Shown in pieces: positions 1 to 8,066 of a DNA stretch of 33,971 bases. This stretch comes from Christensenella sp. UBA7597 (lineage in GTDB: Bacteria > Bacillota > Clostridia > Christensenellales > Borkfalkiaceae). The notes under the pieces were generated by a model that saw nothing but the letters and a program-made list of their open reading frames with translations, was not told the origin of the DNA and did no database searches. Position 1 is the stretch's first letter. Each line of letters opens with the position of its first letter. The stretch is taken from contig DLQW01000022.1 of assembly GCA_002474405.1 (NCBI GenBank), positions 1 to 33,971 of the forward strand, in the 5' to 3' direction. The position numbers were made by a program, and so were the translations under genes.

Positions 1-65
1 TTTTTACAGTAAATATATTCTTTTTCGTTTTCGGTTCCGCAATCGGGACAGATTTTTTTATCCAT
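1..65 (-). CDS. Zinc-ribbon protein, N-terminal fragment (runs off the window)
   Basis: The reverse strand opens with ATG at 65 and stays open to the window edge, giving about 21 residues that begin MDKKICPDCGTENEKE and continue to a YC pair. The CPDC knuckle followed by a further Cys is typical of the short zinc ribbons that start many Firmicute membrane or regulatory proteins. A strong AAAGGAG ribosome binding site lies just upstream. It is the last visible gene of the leftward operon, 19 bp after the stop of the RING/zinc-ribbon gene. The body of the protein is outside the window, so its function cannot be stated. Confidence 0.7.
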   Translation of the reverse strand, partial: MDKKICPDCGTENEKEYIYCK

Positions 66-84
66 TGCCTTTTCTCCTTTAAAT

Positions 85-1026
85 CTAAATAAAAACGGCT
101 ATAATTGCCGGAAGATACTGTACAGCAAGCGCGCCTATAAGGAAAAGAAAAATATTAACTCCGCCGAGCCGCCTGTAATCCTCGTCCATATCCTCGCTCT
201 CGCGGCGGATCTTCTTGATTGATTCAACAGTATATTTTTTATAAAGATAATCGCCGAAGATCGATGAAACCACTCTTATTGCAATATTCATTAAAAACCC
301 AATCATTGCCGCGGCGATAACAGCCGTGCCTATTTCGGAAATATGGCTTAAAACATTGCCGGCAATACTTGCGGTGGTGTTGGTATCGGAAAAGCCAAAC
401 TTATATATCGCGTTATTGAGCGGAAGATATAAAATACTTGATATTACGGTTAAAAGACCTGCTATAATACCGTTTTTATACATCTTGCGCGATAGCATCC
501 AGCCGCAGGGGAAAAGGAATGCCGCCCAGTTCCAGGAAACACGGTTTTTGTTGTTAAGCGCTGCAAATTTAGGTATATAACGCGGTGTGTTTGCTGCCAC
601 AAAACGCTTTGCCTCGTCCGCGGTAATTCCGTCGCCTATATCATAATCGGCTGGAACGCCGCCCAAAAAGTCAAAGCTTACAAAGCTGCCGCCCGCCTTT
701 GCTATATTGGGCGCTCCGCATTTGGGGCAGCTGTTAAGCGAAAAATCGTATTTTTCATGGCACATTCCGCAGGTTATCTGTCCCTTTGCGTTTTCGGCGT
801 CTATATCAACATCGGGATTAGCCGCGCGTTTTTCCTCTTCGGCGGCAACCGCTTTATCATATTGCTTATCGGTGCCGTGCAGCTCTTCAAGCGCGCAGTG
901 ACCAAGCTCGTTATAGCATTCCCTGTGGTGCGGCGCGCCGCAAACGGGACAGTAAACAATATCGTCTTCTGGAAAAAGGTATGCGTGACACCTCGCGCAG
1001 GTTACGCCTTCGGTTTTAAGACTCAT
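85..1026 (-). CDS. RING-finger/zinc-ribbon membrane protein
   Basis: This is a 313-residue protein of unknown function. The N-terminus carries a treble-clef pattern resembling the prokaryotic RING family 1: Cys10/Cys13, Cys26/Cys29, His33/His34, Cys37 and Cys44. A charged linker follows, then a second CxxC...CPKC zinc ribbon near residues 85-105. The C-terminal half has a DUF2628-like look: an Asn-Trp-Ala-Ala-Phe motif near residue 165 starts a hydrophobic stretch, with at least two more membrane segments near 215-255 and 290-313. Bacterial proteins of this design are common in Clostridia and lack an assigned role; a membrane-tethered adaptor is only inference. The start overlaps the stop of the upstream NUDIX gene by four bases (ATGA), so the two are translationally coupled. 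Confidence 0.75.
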   Translation of the reverse strand: MSLKTEGVTCARCHAYLFPEDDIVYCPVCGAPHHRECYNELGHCALEELHGTDKQYDKAVAAEEEKRAANPDVDIDAENAKGQITCGMCHEKYDFSLNSCPKCGAPNIAKAGGSFVSFDFLGGVPADYDIGDGITADEAKRFVAANTPRYIPKFAALNNKNRVSWNWAAFLFPCGWMLSRKMYKNGIIAGLLTVISSILYLPLNNAIYKFGFSDTNTTASIAGNVLSHISEIGTAVIAAAMIGFLMNIAIRVVSSIFGDYLYKKYTVESIKKIRRESEDMDEDYRRLGGVNIFLFLIGALAVQYLPAIIAVFI

Positions 1027-1547
1027 ATAACGGCTCCTTTGTGTTTAGTGATTTTTTCAAATACGCTGTCAAAATATTCTTTTCCGTAATTGTGAAATTC
1101 GCCATTTTCTATCATACTGCGAAGCTGTGCCTCGCTTACCCACTTGGCCTCGGCTACTTCGGATTTTTGAAGTGTCAAGCGGTTTTCGGGCGTATTATCG
1201 GTTATAACCCATATATCCAAAAGCGAGCTGCGGCGTTTTATTCTTAACAGCTTTTTAAGGCTTTGCCTGTCTGAGCGTATGCCGAGCTCTTCGTAAAGCT
1301 CGCGCGCGGCGGCGGTAAAAGAATCCTCGCCCGATACCGCGGCTCCGCCGGTTGCAGCCCATTCGCCGGGCATAAGCTTTTTATCGTCCGCGCGGCGCTG
1401 GATCAAAAACCTGCCGTCCTGCGATACTATCCATATATGCACCACAAGGTGATATTCGCCCGATTTAAGCAGGCAGCGGCCGCGCAGGGTGGTTCTTCCC
1501 GTAGGAACGCCGTTTTCATCTATAATATCCCAAACTTCAACGCTCAT
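1023..1547 (-). CDS. NUDIX hydrolase (Idi/YfcD-like)
   Basis: This 174-residue protein has a complete Nudix box (GX5EX7REUXEEXGU) around residues 67-89, ending RELYEELGI, which supplies the Mg-binding glutamates. NUDIX enzymes cleave nucleoside diphosphates linked to another moiety. The N-terminal pattern, a WDIIDENGVPTG opening followed by a histidine in VVHIWI, resembles the isopentenyl-diphosphate-isomerase-like YfcD group, whose substrates are mostly unknown. The gene overlaps the hexapeptide gene upstream and the RING gene downstream by four bases each, so it sits in the middle of a tightly coupled leftward operon. Family assignment is firm; the substrate is not predictable from sequence. 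Confidence 0.88.
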   Translation of the reverse strand: MSVEVWDIIDENGVPTGRTTLRGRCLLKSGEYHLVVHIWIVSQDGRFLIQRRADDKKLMPGEWAATGGAAVSGEDSFTAAARELYEELGIRSDRQSLKKLLRIKRRSSLLDIWVITDNTPENRLTLQKSEVAEAKWVSEAQLRSMIENGEFHNYGKEYFDSVFEKITKHKGAVI

Positions 1548-2209
1548 CGTTTTACTGCAATTTCGCCGGACTTTTTGTAAATGCTGTTTTCCGGTATTAC
1601 GCCGCGAACCATTGAAAGCGGATATATATTTGTGTTTTTGCCTATTATCGTGCCGGGGTTAAGCACAGAGCCGCAGCCTACCTCTACATAATCGCCGAGT
1701 ACCGCGCCCATTTTTTTAAGCCCCGTAGGCATTTTTTCATCGCCCGATTTTATAACTACAAGCGTTTTATCCGATTTAACGTTAGAGGTTATTGAGCCCG
1801 CGCCCATATGCGAGTGAAAGCCGAGTATCGAATCGCCCACATAATTGTAATGCGGTACCTGAACGGTGCCTATAAGCACAACGTTTTTAAGCTCTGTTGA
1901 ATTGCCCACAACGCAATCGTCGCCCACAAGCGCGTTGCCGCGTATGAACGCGCAGTGGCGCACCTCGGTGCGCTCGCCTATAATGCAGGGACCTGTTATG
2001 CTTGCGCTTGCAGCAACCCTTGCCGAGCGCGCTATCCAGATGTTTTCGCCCTTTTGCTCATATATATCGGGGTTAAGTGTCGGACCTATCCTTTTAATAT
2101 AGTCGCTTATTTTTGCAAGCGCCTCGAACGGATAGATAACGCTGTTAAGCAGCTCGGACGCCAACGTATTATTCTCGCCGAATAATTCTTTTACGGTAAT
2201 TCCTTTCAA
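1544..2209 (-). CDS. Left-handed beta-helix (hexapeptide-repeat) protein, GlmU C-domain-like
   Basis: From residue 50 or so the sequence falls into isoleucine-patch hexapeptide repeats (for example ASITGPCIIGERTEV), typical of trimeric left-handed beta-helix acyl- and nucleotidyl-transferases. It most resembles the stand-alone GlmU-C-like proteins annotated as UDP-N-acetylglucosamine pyrophosphorylase-related. It has no N-terminal pyrophosphorylase domain, so it may act as an acetyltransferase or a sugar-nucleotide binder; this is inference. I place the start at TTG 2209, giving 221 residues, because a GGGAG site lies 7 bp upstream of it. The in-frame ATG at 2275 lies upstream of the promoter at 2244-2272 and so would not be transcribed from it. 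First gene of the leftward operon. Confidence 0.72.
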   Translation of the reverse strand: MKGITVKELFGENNTLASELLNSVIYPFEALAKISDYIKRIGPTLNPDIYEQKGENIWIARSARVAASASITGPCIIGERTEVRHCAFIRGNALVGDDCVVGNSTELKNVVLIGTVQVPHYNYVGDSILGFHSHMGAGSITSNVKSDKTLVVIKSGDEKMPTGLKKMGAVLGDYVEVGCGSVLNPGTIIGKNTNIYPLSMVRGVIPENSIYKKSGEIAVKR

Positions 2210-2243
2210 AAAAACACTCCCTTTAATATTACTGTACCACCTA

Positions 2244-2272
2244 ATTATATCAGCATTATGAATTTTTTTCAA
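2244..2272 (-). promoter_or_regulatory. Sigma-A promoter of the leftward operon
   Basis: On the reverse strand TTGAAA (2267-2272) is followed after exactly 17 bp by TATAAT (2244-2249). Transcription would begin near 2237, downstream of the ATG at 2275, which supports the TTG start at 2209 for the first gene. Confidence 0.8.
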
Positions 2273-2290
2273 CATTTTATATGTTAGGTA

Positions 2291-2319
2291 TTGTAAATTT
2301 AAAAAAAATGTGATAAAAT
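2291..2319 (+). promoter_or_regulatory. Sigma-A promoter of the SRP RNA
   Basis: TTGTAA (2291-2296), a 17-bp spacer, and TAAAAT (2314-2319) place a start near 2326, about 15 bases before the SRP RNA helix. It lies back to back with the leftward promoter; the two -35 boxes are 18 bp apart. Confidence 0.7.
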
Positions 2320-2340
2320 ACCTTTACTGAAAAGAATTTG

Positions 2341-2474
2341 CGTATTCAAGCGTGCGAACGGGCGGGTCCTGTGCGACGGAGCGCCGCGAACCATGTCAGG
2401 CGGGGAACCGAGCAGCATTAAGCGGTTGTTTCCGTGCGCCGCAGTAAATCGGTTCGTTCGTACACTTGAGTACG
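2341..2474 (+). ncRNA. ffs: Signal recognition particle RNA (small bacterial type)
   Basis: The conserved SRP domain is plain at about 2388-2420: ATGTCAGG, a CGG/CCG stem closed by a GGAA tetraloop, then GAGCAGCATTAAG. These form the symmetric and asymmetric loops that bind the Ffh M domain. The ends pair over a long helix: 2341-2350 pairs with 2465-2474, and pairing continues inward with G-U pairs. The length of about 134 nt implies the short form without the Alu domain seen in Bacillus. Position immediately before dnaX matches the Firmicute order scr-dnaX-yaaK-recR. Exact ends are inferred from the pairing. Confidence 0.9.
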
Positions 2475-2501
2475 TAATTTTATTTTAAAGGCAGGTGCAA
2501 T

Positions 2502-4313
2502 ATGGCTTATCAGGCGCTTTACAGAAAATACAGGCCCAAAACATTTTCCGATGTTGTGGGGCAGGAGCATATTACAAACACGCTTAAAAACGAGCTTTCC
2601 AAGGGTAAGGCGGTACATGCCTATCTATTTACGGGAACAAGGGGTACCGGCAAAACAAGCTGTGCCAAAATACTTGCAAAGGCTGTAAACTGCCTTTCTC
2701 CCGAAAACGGCGATCCGTGCCTTAAATGCGAAAGCTGTCTTTCGGTGGAAAACGGCGAGAATACCGATATAGTTGAGATAGACGCCGCCTCCAACAACAG
2801 TGTGGACAGTATCAGAGAGTTGCGCGACAGGGTGGCGTTTGCTCCTTCCTCTTCAAAATACCGCGTTTATATTATAGACGAGGTGCATATGCTTACCATA
2901 AGCGCCTTCAACGCGCTTTTAAAAACGCTGGAAGAACCTCCCGCGCACGCGGTGTTTATTCTTGCCACCACCGAGGCGCAGAAAATTCCCGCTACCATTC
3001 TTTCGCGCTGCACCCGCTTCGATTTCAAGCTGATTCCGCAGAAAGACCTTGAAGATCGACTGAAATACGTGCTGAAAACCATCGGCAAAGATTACGAGGA
3101 AGAGGCGGTTGCCGCGCTGGCGCGCGCGGGCGCGGGCAGTATGCGCGATATGCTTTCGCTTGCCGATCCCTGCGTTTCGTATTCCGAAGGAAAGCTTACG
3201 TACGCCGACGTTACGGCGGTGTTGGGCACGGCGGATTTTTCGTCTACGGCGGAACTTTGCGGCGAAATTCTGAAAGGCGACGGCGGCGCGGCGCTGGAAA
3301 AATGCGAGGCGATTCTGGCGGAAGGCAAAAGCGTGGCGCTGCTTATCAAAGACGTGCTGCAGTTTTTCAACGGCTGCGCGGTGGCGAAAACGTGCGTGCA
3401 CGGCGAAAAATTATTGCTTCTCCCCGCGGACAGGTACGCGCTGTTGAAAACGGCGGCGGCAACGGCGGAAAACCGCGCTCTGGTGCGCGTGCTTGAAATT
3501 TTCGCGCAGGCGGAAAGCGATTGCCGCTATACCACAACGCCGAAAATCACGCTGGAAACCGCCGTATTGAAAGCTGCTACGGTGAAAGAGGACGAGGATA
3601 TTTCCGCCATCGTTCAGCGGGTGAAACTTCTGGAAGAAACGCTGGAAAAACTGCAGAGCGGCGCCTCGGCGCTGCCCGCCCCTTTGGCGACGCGGGCGCA
3701 GGAGCCTGCCGCCGTTGCGGCGGAAATGCCGAAAACGGCGCGTAAAACGGAAGGCGAATTTCCCGAAGAAGCCCCGCCGGACGAAAACGAGACGGGCGGG
3801 AATTTATATCTCGATAACGATTATATTCGCGCCGACAAAGCGCGGCAGGCAAGAAAAGCGCAAAGCGCGGCGGCTTCGGCGGCGCAGTCCGGGGTGTTCG
3901 ATACGCCGTTTGCTTCGGCGCCGCGTGCTGCGGCGGGCGCGGCAAATACGGGAACCGCGGCAACACCCGCCGCGGCGGGTGCGGCAAACGCGGCGACGGG
4001 CGACGCGAAAGTAACGTTCGGCAAATTCCTGCGCGCGTTGCGTGCGGTGGGCAACGGCGTTCTTTTCACCATCTGCATGGATATGGAAAGCGCGTTCGAC
4101 GGCGGCACGTTTGTGCTGTACACCACCAAGGAAACGCTTTTAAACACGTTGAAGCGGGAAACAAACTTCCCGGTGGTGCAAAGCGCCCTGAACAAAATCG
4201 GCATCACCGATTTCGATTTGCGTTTAAAGGGCAAAGAAAAAGACGATACGAATAAAGCGATCGACGAAATCAAAGAAAAATTCGCCGGCGCGAATATCAC
4301 GGTAAAACCGTAA
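2502..4313 (+). CDS. dnaX: DNA polymerase III subunits gamma/tau (clamp-loader ATPase)
   Basis: This 603-residue protein is the motor and scaffold of the replicative clamp loader, which opens the beta clamp onto primed DNA. Visible motifs are Walker A GTRGTGKTS (44-52), four zinc cysteines (64, 73, 76, 79), Walker B IIDEVH (124-129) and the SRC arginine-finger motif (168-170). Residues from about 395 to 515 form an Ala/Glu-rich low-complexity linker, followed by a conserved tau-like C-terminal domain. It is translated from AGGTG five bases before ATG and follows the SRP RNA by 27 bp. Oddity: isoleucine codons are mostly ATA before about 2900 (5 of 8) and none after it, and arginine and glutamate codons shift too, so the gene looks mosaic. 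Confidence 0.97.
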   Translation: MAYQALYRKYRPKTFSDVVGQEHITNTLKNELSKGKAVHAYLFTGTRGTGKTSCAKILAKAVNCLSPENGDPCLKCESCLSVENGENTDIVEIDAASNNSVDSIRELRDRVAFAPSSSKYRVYIIDEVHMLTISAFNALLKTLEEPPAHAVFILATTEAQKIPATILSRCTRFDFKLIPQKDLEDRLKYVLKTIGKDYEEEAVAALARAGAGSMRDMLSLADPCVSYSEGKLTYADVTAVLGTADFSSTAELCGEILKGDGGAALEKCEAILAEGKSVALLIKDVLQFFNGCAVAKTCVHGEKLLLLPADRYALLKTAAATAENRALVRVLEIFAQAESDCRYTTTPKITLETAVLKAATVKEDEDISAIVQRVKLLEETLEKLQSGASALPAPLATRAQEPAAVAAEMPKTARKTEGEFPEEAPPDENETGGNLYLDNDYIRADKARQARKAQSAAASAAQSGVFDTPFASAPRAAAGAANTGTAATPAAAGAANAATGDAKVTFGKFLRALRAVGNGVLFTICMDMESAFDGGTFVLYTTKETLLNTLKRETNFPVVQSALNKIGITDFDLRLKGKEKDDTNKAIDEIKEKFAGANITVKP

Positions 4314-4350
4314 AATACAATAAAAATACAGGAAAGCGAGGAACAAAATC

Positions 4351-4677
4351 ATGGCTGGATTCGGCGGCGGAAACATGCAGAATTTAATGAAACAGGCGCA
4401 GAAAATGCAGGAGGAAATGCAAAAGACCTCCGAACTTCTGGACGACTGGGAAATCGTGGGCACCAGCGCAAGCGAAGCGGTGGTGGTGTATATGAACGCG
4501 AAAAAAATCATCAACGGCATCGAACTGGACGAAAGCATCGTAGACCCCACCGACGTGGAGATGCTGGAAGATCTGATTATGGCGGCGATCAACGACGGCT
4601 ATTCCAAGGCGGATAAGGTGTACGAAGAAAAAATGGGCAAATTCGGCGGCGCCGGCGGCATGGGAGGCTTGCTGTAA
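4351..4677 (+). CDS. ybaB: YbaB/EbfC nucleoid-associated protein
   Basis: This is a 108-residue protein with the family layout: a Gly/Met-rich N-terminus, a long amphipathic helix rich in Gln, Met and Lys (residues 10-30), a short beta-sheet core and a Gly-rich tail. Members form dimers that bind DNA and compact the nucleoid. It lies between dnaX and recR, the near-universal bacterial order, and its TAA overlaps the recR ATG by one base (TAATG), indicating translational coupling. A GAGGAA site lies about 9 bp before the ATG. In this copy the residues after position 30 read [12 protein letters not shown], somewhat divergent from the usual 'vegtaggG' segment, but length and context leave little doubt. 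Confidence 0.93.
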   Translation: MAGFGGGNMQNLMKQAQKMQEEMQKTSELLDDWEIVGTSASEAVVVYMNAKKIINGIELDESIVDPTDVEMLEDLIMAAINDGYSKADKVYEEKMGKFGGAGGMGGLL

Positions 4678-5270
4678 TGGACGTGTTCATCGAACCGATC
4701 GGCAGGCTGATCAACGAATTTTCGCGTTTGCCGGGCGTGGGCAAAAAAACGGCGCAGCGCTACGCCTACAAAATCGTGGATATGAGCGAAACGGAGGCGC
4801 GCGCCTTTGCCGATGCGATTATCAACGTAAAACAGAAAGTGCGTTACTGCAAAATCTGCGGCAACTTCACGGAGGGCGACGTGTGCGAAATCTGCAAGCG
4901 CCGCGATCCTTCCGTCATCTGCGTGGTGAAAGAACCGCGCGACGCTTCGGCGATTGAAAAACTGCACGAATTCAAGGGCGTGTATCACGTTCTTCACGGC
5001 GTTATCGATCCCATGGAGGGAGTAGGACCCAACGATATCCGCATCCGCGAACTGCTTGCCCGCATACAGGAAGGCAACGTGAAAGAGGTGATTATCGCCA
5101 CGAATCCGGACGTTTCGGGCGACGCCACGGCGATGTACATCGCGCGGCTTGTCAACCCGCTCGGCGTAAAAGTTACGCGGCTTGCGCACGGTATTCCCGT
5201 CGGCTCGGAAATCGAATTTACCGACGACGTTACCCTTTCCCGCGCGTTTGCGGAACGCAACGCCATATAA
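4677..5270 (+). CDS. recR: Recombination mediator RecR
   Basis: This 197-residue protein has RecR domains in order: a helix-hairpin-helix with [12 protein letters not shown] (17-28), a four-cysteine zinc motif (Cys58, Cys61, Cys70, Cys73), and a Toprim domain from about residue 80 with a conserved glutamate and the GPNDIRI segment. With RecO and RecF it helps load RecA onto SSB-coated single-stranded gaps. It is coupled to ybaB by a one-base overlap and followed after 25 bp by the dehydrogenase gene. The codon pattern here (ATC, CGC, GAA, CTG) is that of the rest of the window and unlike the first 2.9 kb. Confidence 0.97.
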   Translation: MDVFIEPIGRLINEFSRLPGVGKKTAQRYAYKIVDMSETEARAFADAIINVKQKVRYCKICGNFTEGDVCEICKRRDPSVICVVKEPRDASAIEKLHEFKGVYHVLHGVIDPMEGVGPNDIRIRELLARIQEGNVKEVIIATNPDVSGDATAMYIARLVNPLGVKVTRLAHGIPVGSEIEFTDDVTLSRAFAERNAI

Positions 5271-5295
5271 AAAACAGGAAAATCAAGGAGAAACT

Positions 5296-6288
5296 ATGAA
5301 AATATCTGTGCTCGGCTGCGGCAGGTGGGGTTCGTTCATCGGCTGGTATCTCGAAACGCACGGCAACGACGTGTGCCTGTACGGTCCCGAAGGCGGCGAG
5401 GCGTATACGGTGCTTGCGGAAACGGGCAAAAACGAATACGTCAGTCTGGATAAGCGCATCTTTCTGACGTGCGATTTATCCGCCGCGCTCGATTTTGCCG
5501 ATACGGTGGTGATTTCCATTCCCTCGCAGGCGCTTCGCGGCTTTATGCGGAAAATCAAAGAAACAAACCCCGCGGCAACGGAAAAAACGTTTATTCTGTG
5601 CATGAAAGGGGTAGAGGTTTCCACGGGCGATCGCCTTTCGGAAGTGTTGATCGAATCGGGCGTGAAAAAGGAAAATATCGCCGTTTGGGTAGGTCCGGGG
5701 CATATTCAGGCGTTCACGCAGGGGATTCCCAACTGCATGGTGATCGATTCTTATTCCGAAGAACTCAAACGCCGTCTCTGCGACGAATTTACCTCCCCGC
5801 TCATCCGCTTTTACTACGGCGAGGACATTATCGGCACGGAAATCGGGGCGGCGGCGAAAAACGTGATGGGCATCGTGGCGGGCATGCTGGACGGCTGCGG
5901 ATTCAACGCGCTGAAAGGCGCCCTGATGGCGCGCGGCGCGCGGGAGGTGGCAAGGCTGATCAAGGCGATGGGCGGCAACGAACTTTCCGCTTACGGGCTG
6001 GCGCACCTCGGCGATTACGAAGCCACGCTGTTTTCTCCGTATTCGCACAACAGGGCGTACGGCGAAGCGCTGATTACGGGCAGAATTTTCGAAAAGCTCG
6101 CCGAGGGCGTTCCCACGGCAAAGGCGCTGAAAGTGCTGGGCGAAAAATACAAGGTAGATTTGCCCATTACCAACGCCGTATACGAAATCTGCTACGAAAA
6201 ACGCGAGGACGAATCGGGCAAAGAAAAGGGCTTGCAGATTCTGGAACGGCTGTTCTCCCGCGAAGTAAAAAGCGAATTCTGCGATTAA
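5296..6288 (+). CDS. gpsA: NAD(P)-dependent glycerol-3-phosphate dehydrogenase (GpsA-type, somewhat divergent)
   Basis: The protein has 330 residues, the usual GpsA length, starting at the ATG preceded by AAGGAG. It would reduce dihydroxyacetone phosphate to sn-glycerol 3-phosphate for phospholipid synthesis. Residues 7-12 form the GxGxxG dinucleotide fold, Lys104 sits in the conserved CMKG turn, and Lys188 in AAAKNV matches the catalytic lysine. The C-terminal HLGDYEATLFSPYSHNRAYG segment (237-256) corresponds to the family's GLGDL...SRN..G signature. It departs from canonical GpsA at GPGH (usually SGPSFA) and in the GDY-for-GDL change, so this could be a specialised paralogue. It ends the dnaX operon, ahead of a strong hairpin terminator. 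Confidence 0.82.
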   Translation: MKISVLGCGRWGSFIGWYLETHGNDVCLYGPEGGEAYTVLAETGKNEYVSLDKRIFLTCDLSAALDFADTVVISIPSQALRGFMRKIKETNPAATEKTFILCMKGVEVSTGDRLSEVLIESGVKKENIAVWVGPGHIQAFTQGIPNCMVIDSYSEELKRRLCDEFTSPLIRFYYGEDIIGTEIGAAAKNVMGIVAGMLDGCGFNALKGALMARGAREVARLIKAMGGNELSAYGLAHLGDYEATLFSPYSHNRAYGEALITGRIFEKLAEGVPTAKALKVLGEKYKVDLPITNAVYEICYEKREDESGKEKGLQILERLFSREVKSEFCD

Positions 6289-6351
6289 GCCGTTTTTCTT
6301 GCGCTCCCCGCGGGGAAAGCCGGCGAACAAGGTACATGCTATAATAAAAAA

Positions 6352-6399
6352 GACTGTATTTCTATCTTTTTCGGATAGATTTACAGCCTTTTCTTTTTT
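6352..6399. terminator. Bidirectional rho-independent terminator
   Basis: An imperfect stem pairs 6352-6366 with 6373-6388 around a short T-rich loop. A-tracts precede it and a T-rich tail (TTTTCTTTTTT) follows it. It sits between the convergent gpsA and the leftward membrane-protein gene and can serve both. Confidence 0.8.
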
Positions 6400-6407
6400 G
6401 CGGACAA

Positions 6408-7730
6408 TCAGTCTCTTTGTTTCAGGTGATGATAGGGCACCCACACGATAATCAGCGCCAGCGCCGCCAGCGCCGAAACCACTCCGCAGGTAAAGAACGA
6501 AAAGTTCATGCCCGCAAGCATGGCGGCGGTTTCCGCGCTTGCGCTGCCCGCCAGTTTAATTACCCCCGTTGGCACCGCGTATAAAATCAGGAAGGGCAGC
6601 CAGCCCAGCCAGATGGGCAGCTTCAGTTTCACCACGGGGTTGTCGGTTGCCGCTTTGCATAAAATTTTCAGCACGATATACGCCCACGTGAACAGCGTAA
6701 ACAGAATCACGCCGCCCGTAATTTTCATCACGAGAAGGAAGGTACCCATTTGCTCGCCGATTTTTTCGTTGATCGTCTGCGTCAGCGAATCTTTCAGCGC
6801 CTGCATCGAATCCGCTTCGTCGCCGCCTGCCGTTTCTCCCGAATTCCCGCCGCTTTCCGAACTCCCGTCGGAGCCCGCCGTTTCGCCGCTTTCCACGCCG
6901 CCGCCGATATAGCGGTCGGAAGTTTTCGTCGCCGTAAAGGTCGCCGCGGCGGTTTCTTTTCCGTCGCCCGTGCCGTTGTCGTCGCCGTTTTCGTTGTTGC
7001 CGCTGCCCGAACTTTCGGATAACATTTGCGTCAGAATATCGGTAATCAGCCGGTCGGCGTCGATGTTTCCGTCCTCGTCCGCCACGTTTTTCAGGATGTT
7101 TTCCATTTCGGCTTTTGCCGCCTGCTTATTCGCTTCCGGAATGTCCTTTCCCGTTTCCGATGTGTAAATGTTCGCAATCGCGTCCGCCGCGGCGTCGGAA
7201 ACGGAAGAAACGGTGGCGTCGTCTTTCATCAGCGCGTCCGTCAGTTTATCCAGCTCCGCGTTTACCGTTTCTTCGTCTTTCCAGCGATACTCTTCGCTGT
7301 CGTCCGCGTCTTTCAGCATCTCTTTCAGCGAATTTTTCGCCGTGGCGCGTACCGCGGCTTTCGAAACTTCTTTCACTGTTCCCGAAAGCTGTTCCGTCAG
7401 CGTTTCCACGTTGTAATCCACCATTTCAGCCACCAGCTTTTCGCCGTCGGAAGCAAACGAAGAAAGAAACGTCCGGGTTTTCAGCGTAATGCCGAACGCC
7501 GCGTCGATCGGCTTTTTTTCCAGTTCGTCGGCGATTTCTTTCATCAGTTCTTCGTTTTCGCCCGATTCTTCCGTAATCGATTGAAACATTTCCGAGGTCA
7601 GCGTGCACGAAACGTTCACCTTCCACAGCGGCAGTACAAAATACGCCAGTACCGAAGCAAGGCAGATCGCCGTGATGAGTACGTTGAAAATAAACGCCAC
7701 GCCCTTGTGTTTCACCGTATATCCGCTCAT
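6408..7730 (-). CDS. Membrane protein with large extracytoplasmic domain, unknown function
   Basis: I do not recognise this family. The start chosen is the ATG at 7730 with AAAGGAG just upstream, giving 440 residues; an in-frame ATG nine codons earlier has no such site. One membrane segment lies at about residues 10-35, then about 290 hydrophilic residues rich in Glu, Asp, Lys and Ala predicted helical, including a Gly/Ser/Glu-rich low-complexity stretch at about 235-300. Three more membrane segments follow at about 330-356, 371-393 and 405-430. This topology suggests an exported helical domain held by a four-helix membrane anchor. It is a single-gene unit with its own promoter (7787-7816) and a terminator shared with gpsA. 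Confidence 0.75.
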   Translation of the reverse strand: MSGYTVKHKGVAFIFNVLITAICLASVLAYFVLPLWKVNVSCTLTSEMFQSITEESGENEELMKEIADELEKKPIDAAFGITLKTRTFLSSFASDGEKLVAEMVDYNVETLTEQLSGTVKEVSKAAVRATAKNSLKEMLKDADDSEEYRWKDEETVNAELDKLTDALMKDDATVSSVSDAAADAIANIYTSETGKDIPEANKQAAKAEMENILKNVADEDGNIDADRLITDILTQMLSESSGSGNNENGDDNGTGDGKETAAATFTATKTSDRYIGGGVESGETAGSDGSSESGGNSGETAGGDEADSMQALKDSLTQTINEKIGEQMGTFLLVMKITGGVILFTLFTWAYIVLKILCKAATDNPVVKLKLPIWLGWLPFLILYAVPTGVIKLAGSASAETAAMLAGMNFSFFTCGVVSALAALALIIVWVPYHHLKQRD

Positions 7731-7786
7731 GATGTTCTCCTTTTTGCGCGCGCGCATCGCGTACGCGGGTCTATAAAAACAATAAA

Positions 7787-7816
7787 ATTATAGCACAACG
7801 CGCGGCGCATCGTCAA
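7787..7816 (-). promoter_or_regulatory. Sigma-A promoter of the leftward membrane-protein gene
   Basis: On the reverse strand TTGACG (7811-7816), an 18-bp spacer and TATAAT (7787-7792) lie about 57 bp upstream of the ATG at 7730. Confidence 0.7.
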
Positions 7817-7855
7817 GCGTTTGAAAAAGCCTTGCCGCGCGGAAATGTCGGCGAT

Positions 7856-7884
7856 GTATAAAAATCGCCGGATTCCGCAAATTA
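7856..7884 (+). promoter_or_regulatory. Candidate forespore (sigma-G type) promoter for spoVA
   Basis: GTATA (7856-7860) and CAAATTA (7878-7884) are separated by 17 bp and fit a relaxed sigma-G pattern GNATR-N17/18-CANNNTA; the third base of the -10 differs from the stricter CATNNTA. No vegetative promoter is evident on this strand between 7731 and 8066, and spoVA operons are known sigma-G targets. The remaining bases of this 336-bp gap show no convincing gene. Confidence 0.4.
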
Positions 7885-8066
7885 CGGATATGGAAATTTT
7901 AACTTATTCTTCCTTTTTAAACGCGTTGTATTTTATGCGGGCGGGCGGCGGACGCGTGCATTGCAAAAACGGAAAAATCCGTACGCAAAGCGGCGTGCGC
8001 GCTCCGGACGATCGCGAAAACGCCTTTCCCGTCCGTCCGCAGGCGGAGGGCAGATAAGGGGGCGCG

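Noticed and set aside
2210..2275. N-terminal extension of the hexapeptide protein from the ATG at 2275
   Set aside because: The ATG lies upstream of a well-formed promoter; a GGGAG site points to the TTG at 2209.
7821..8057. 78-codon ORF before spoVAC
   Set aside because: It begins with TTG, has no ribosome binding site, shows no domain, and starts upstream of the likely spoVA promoter.
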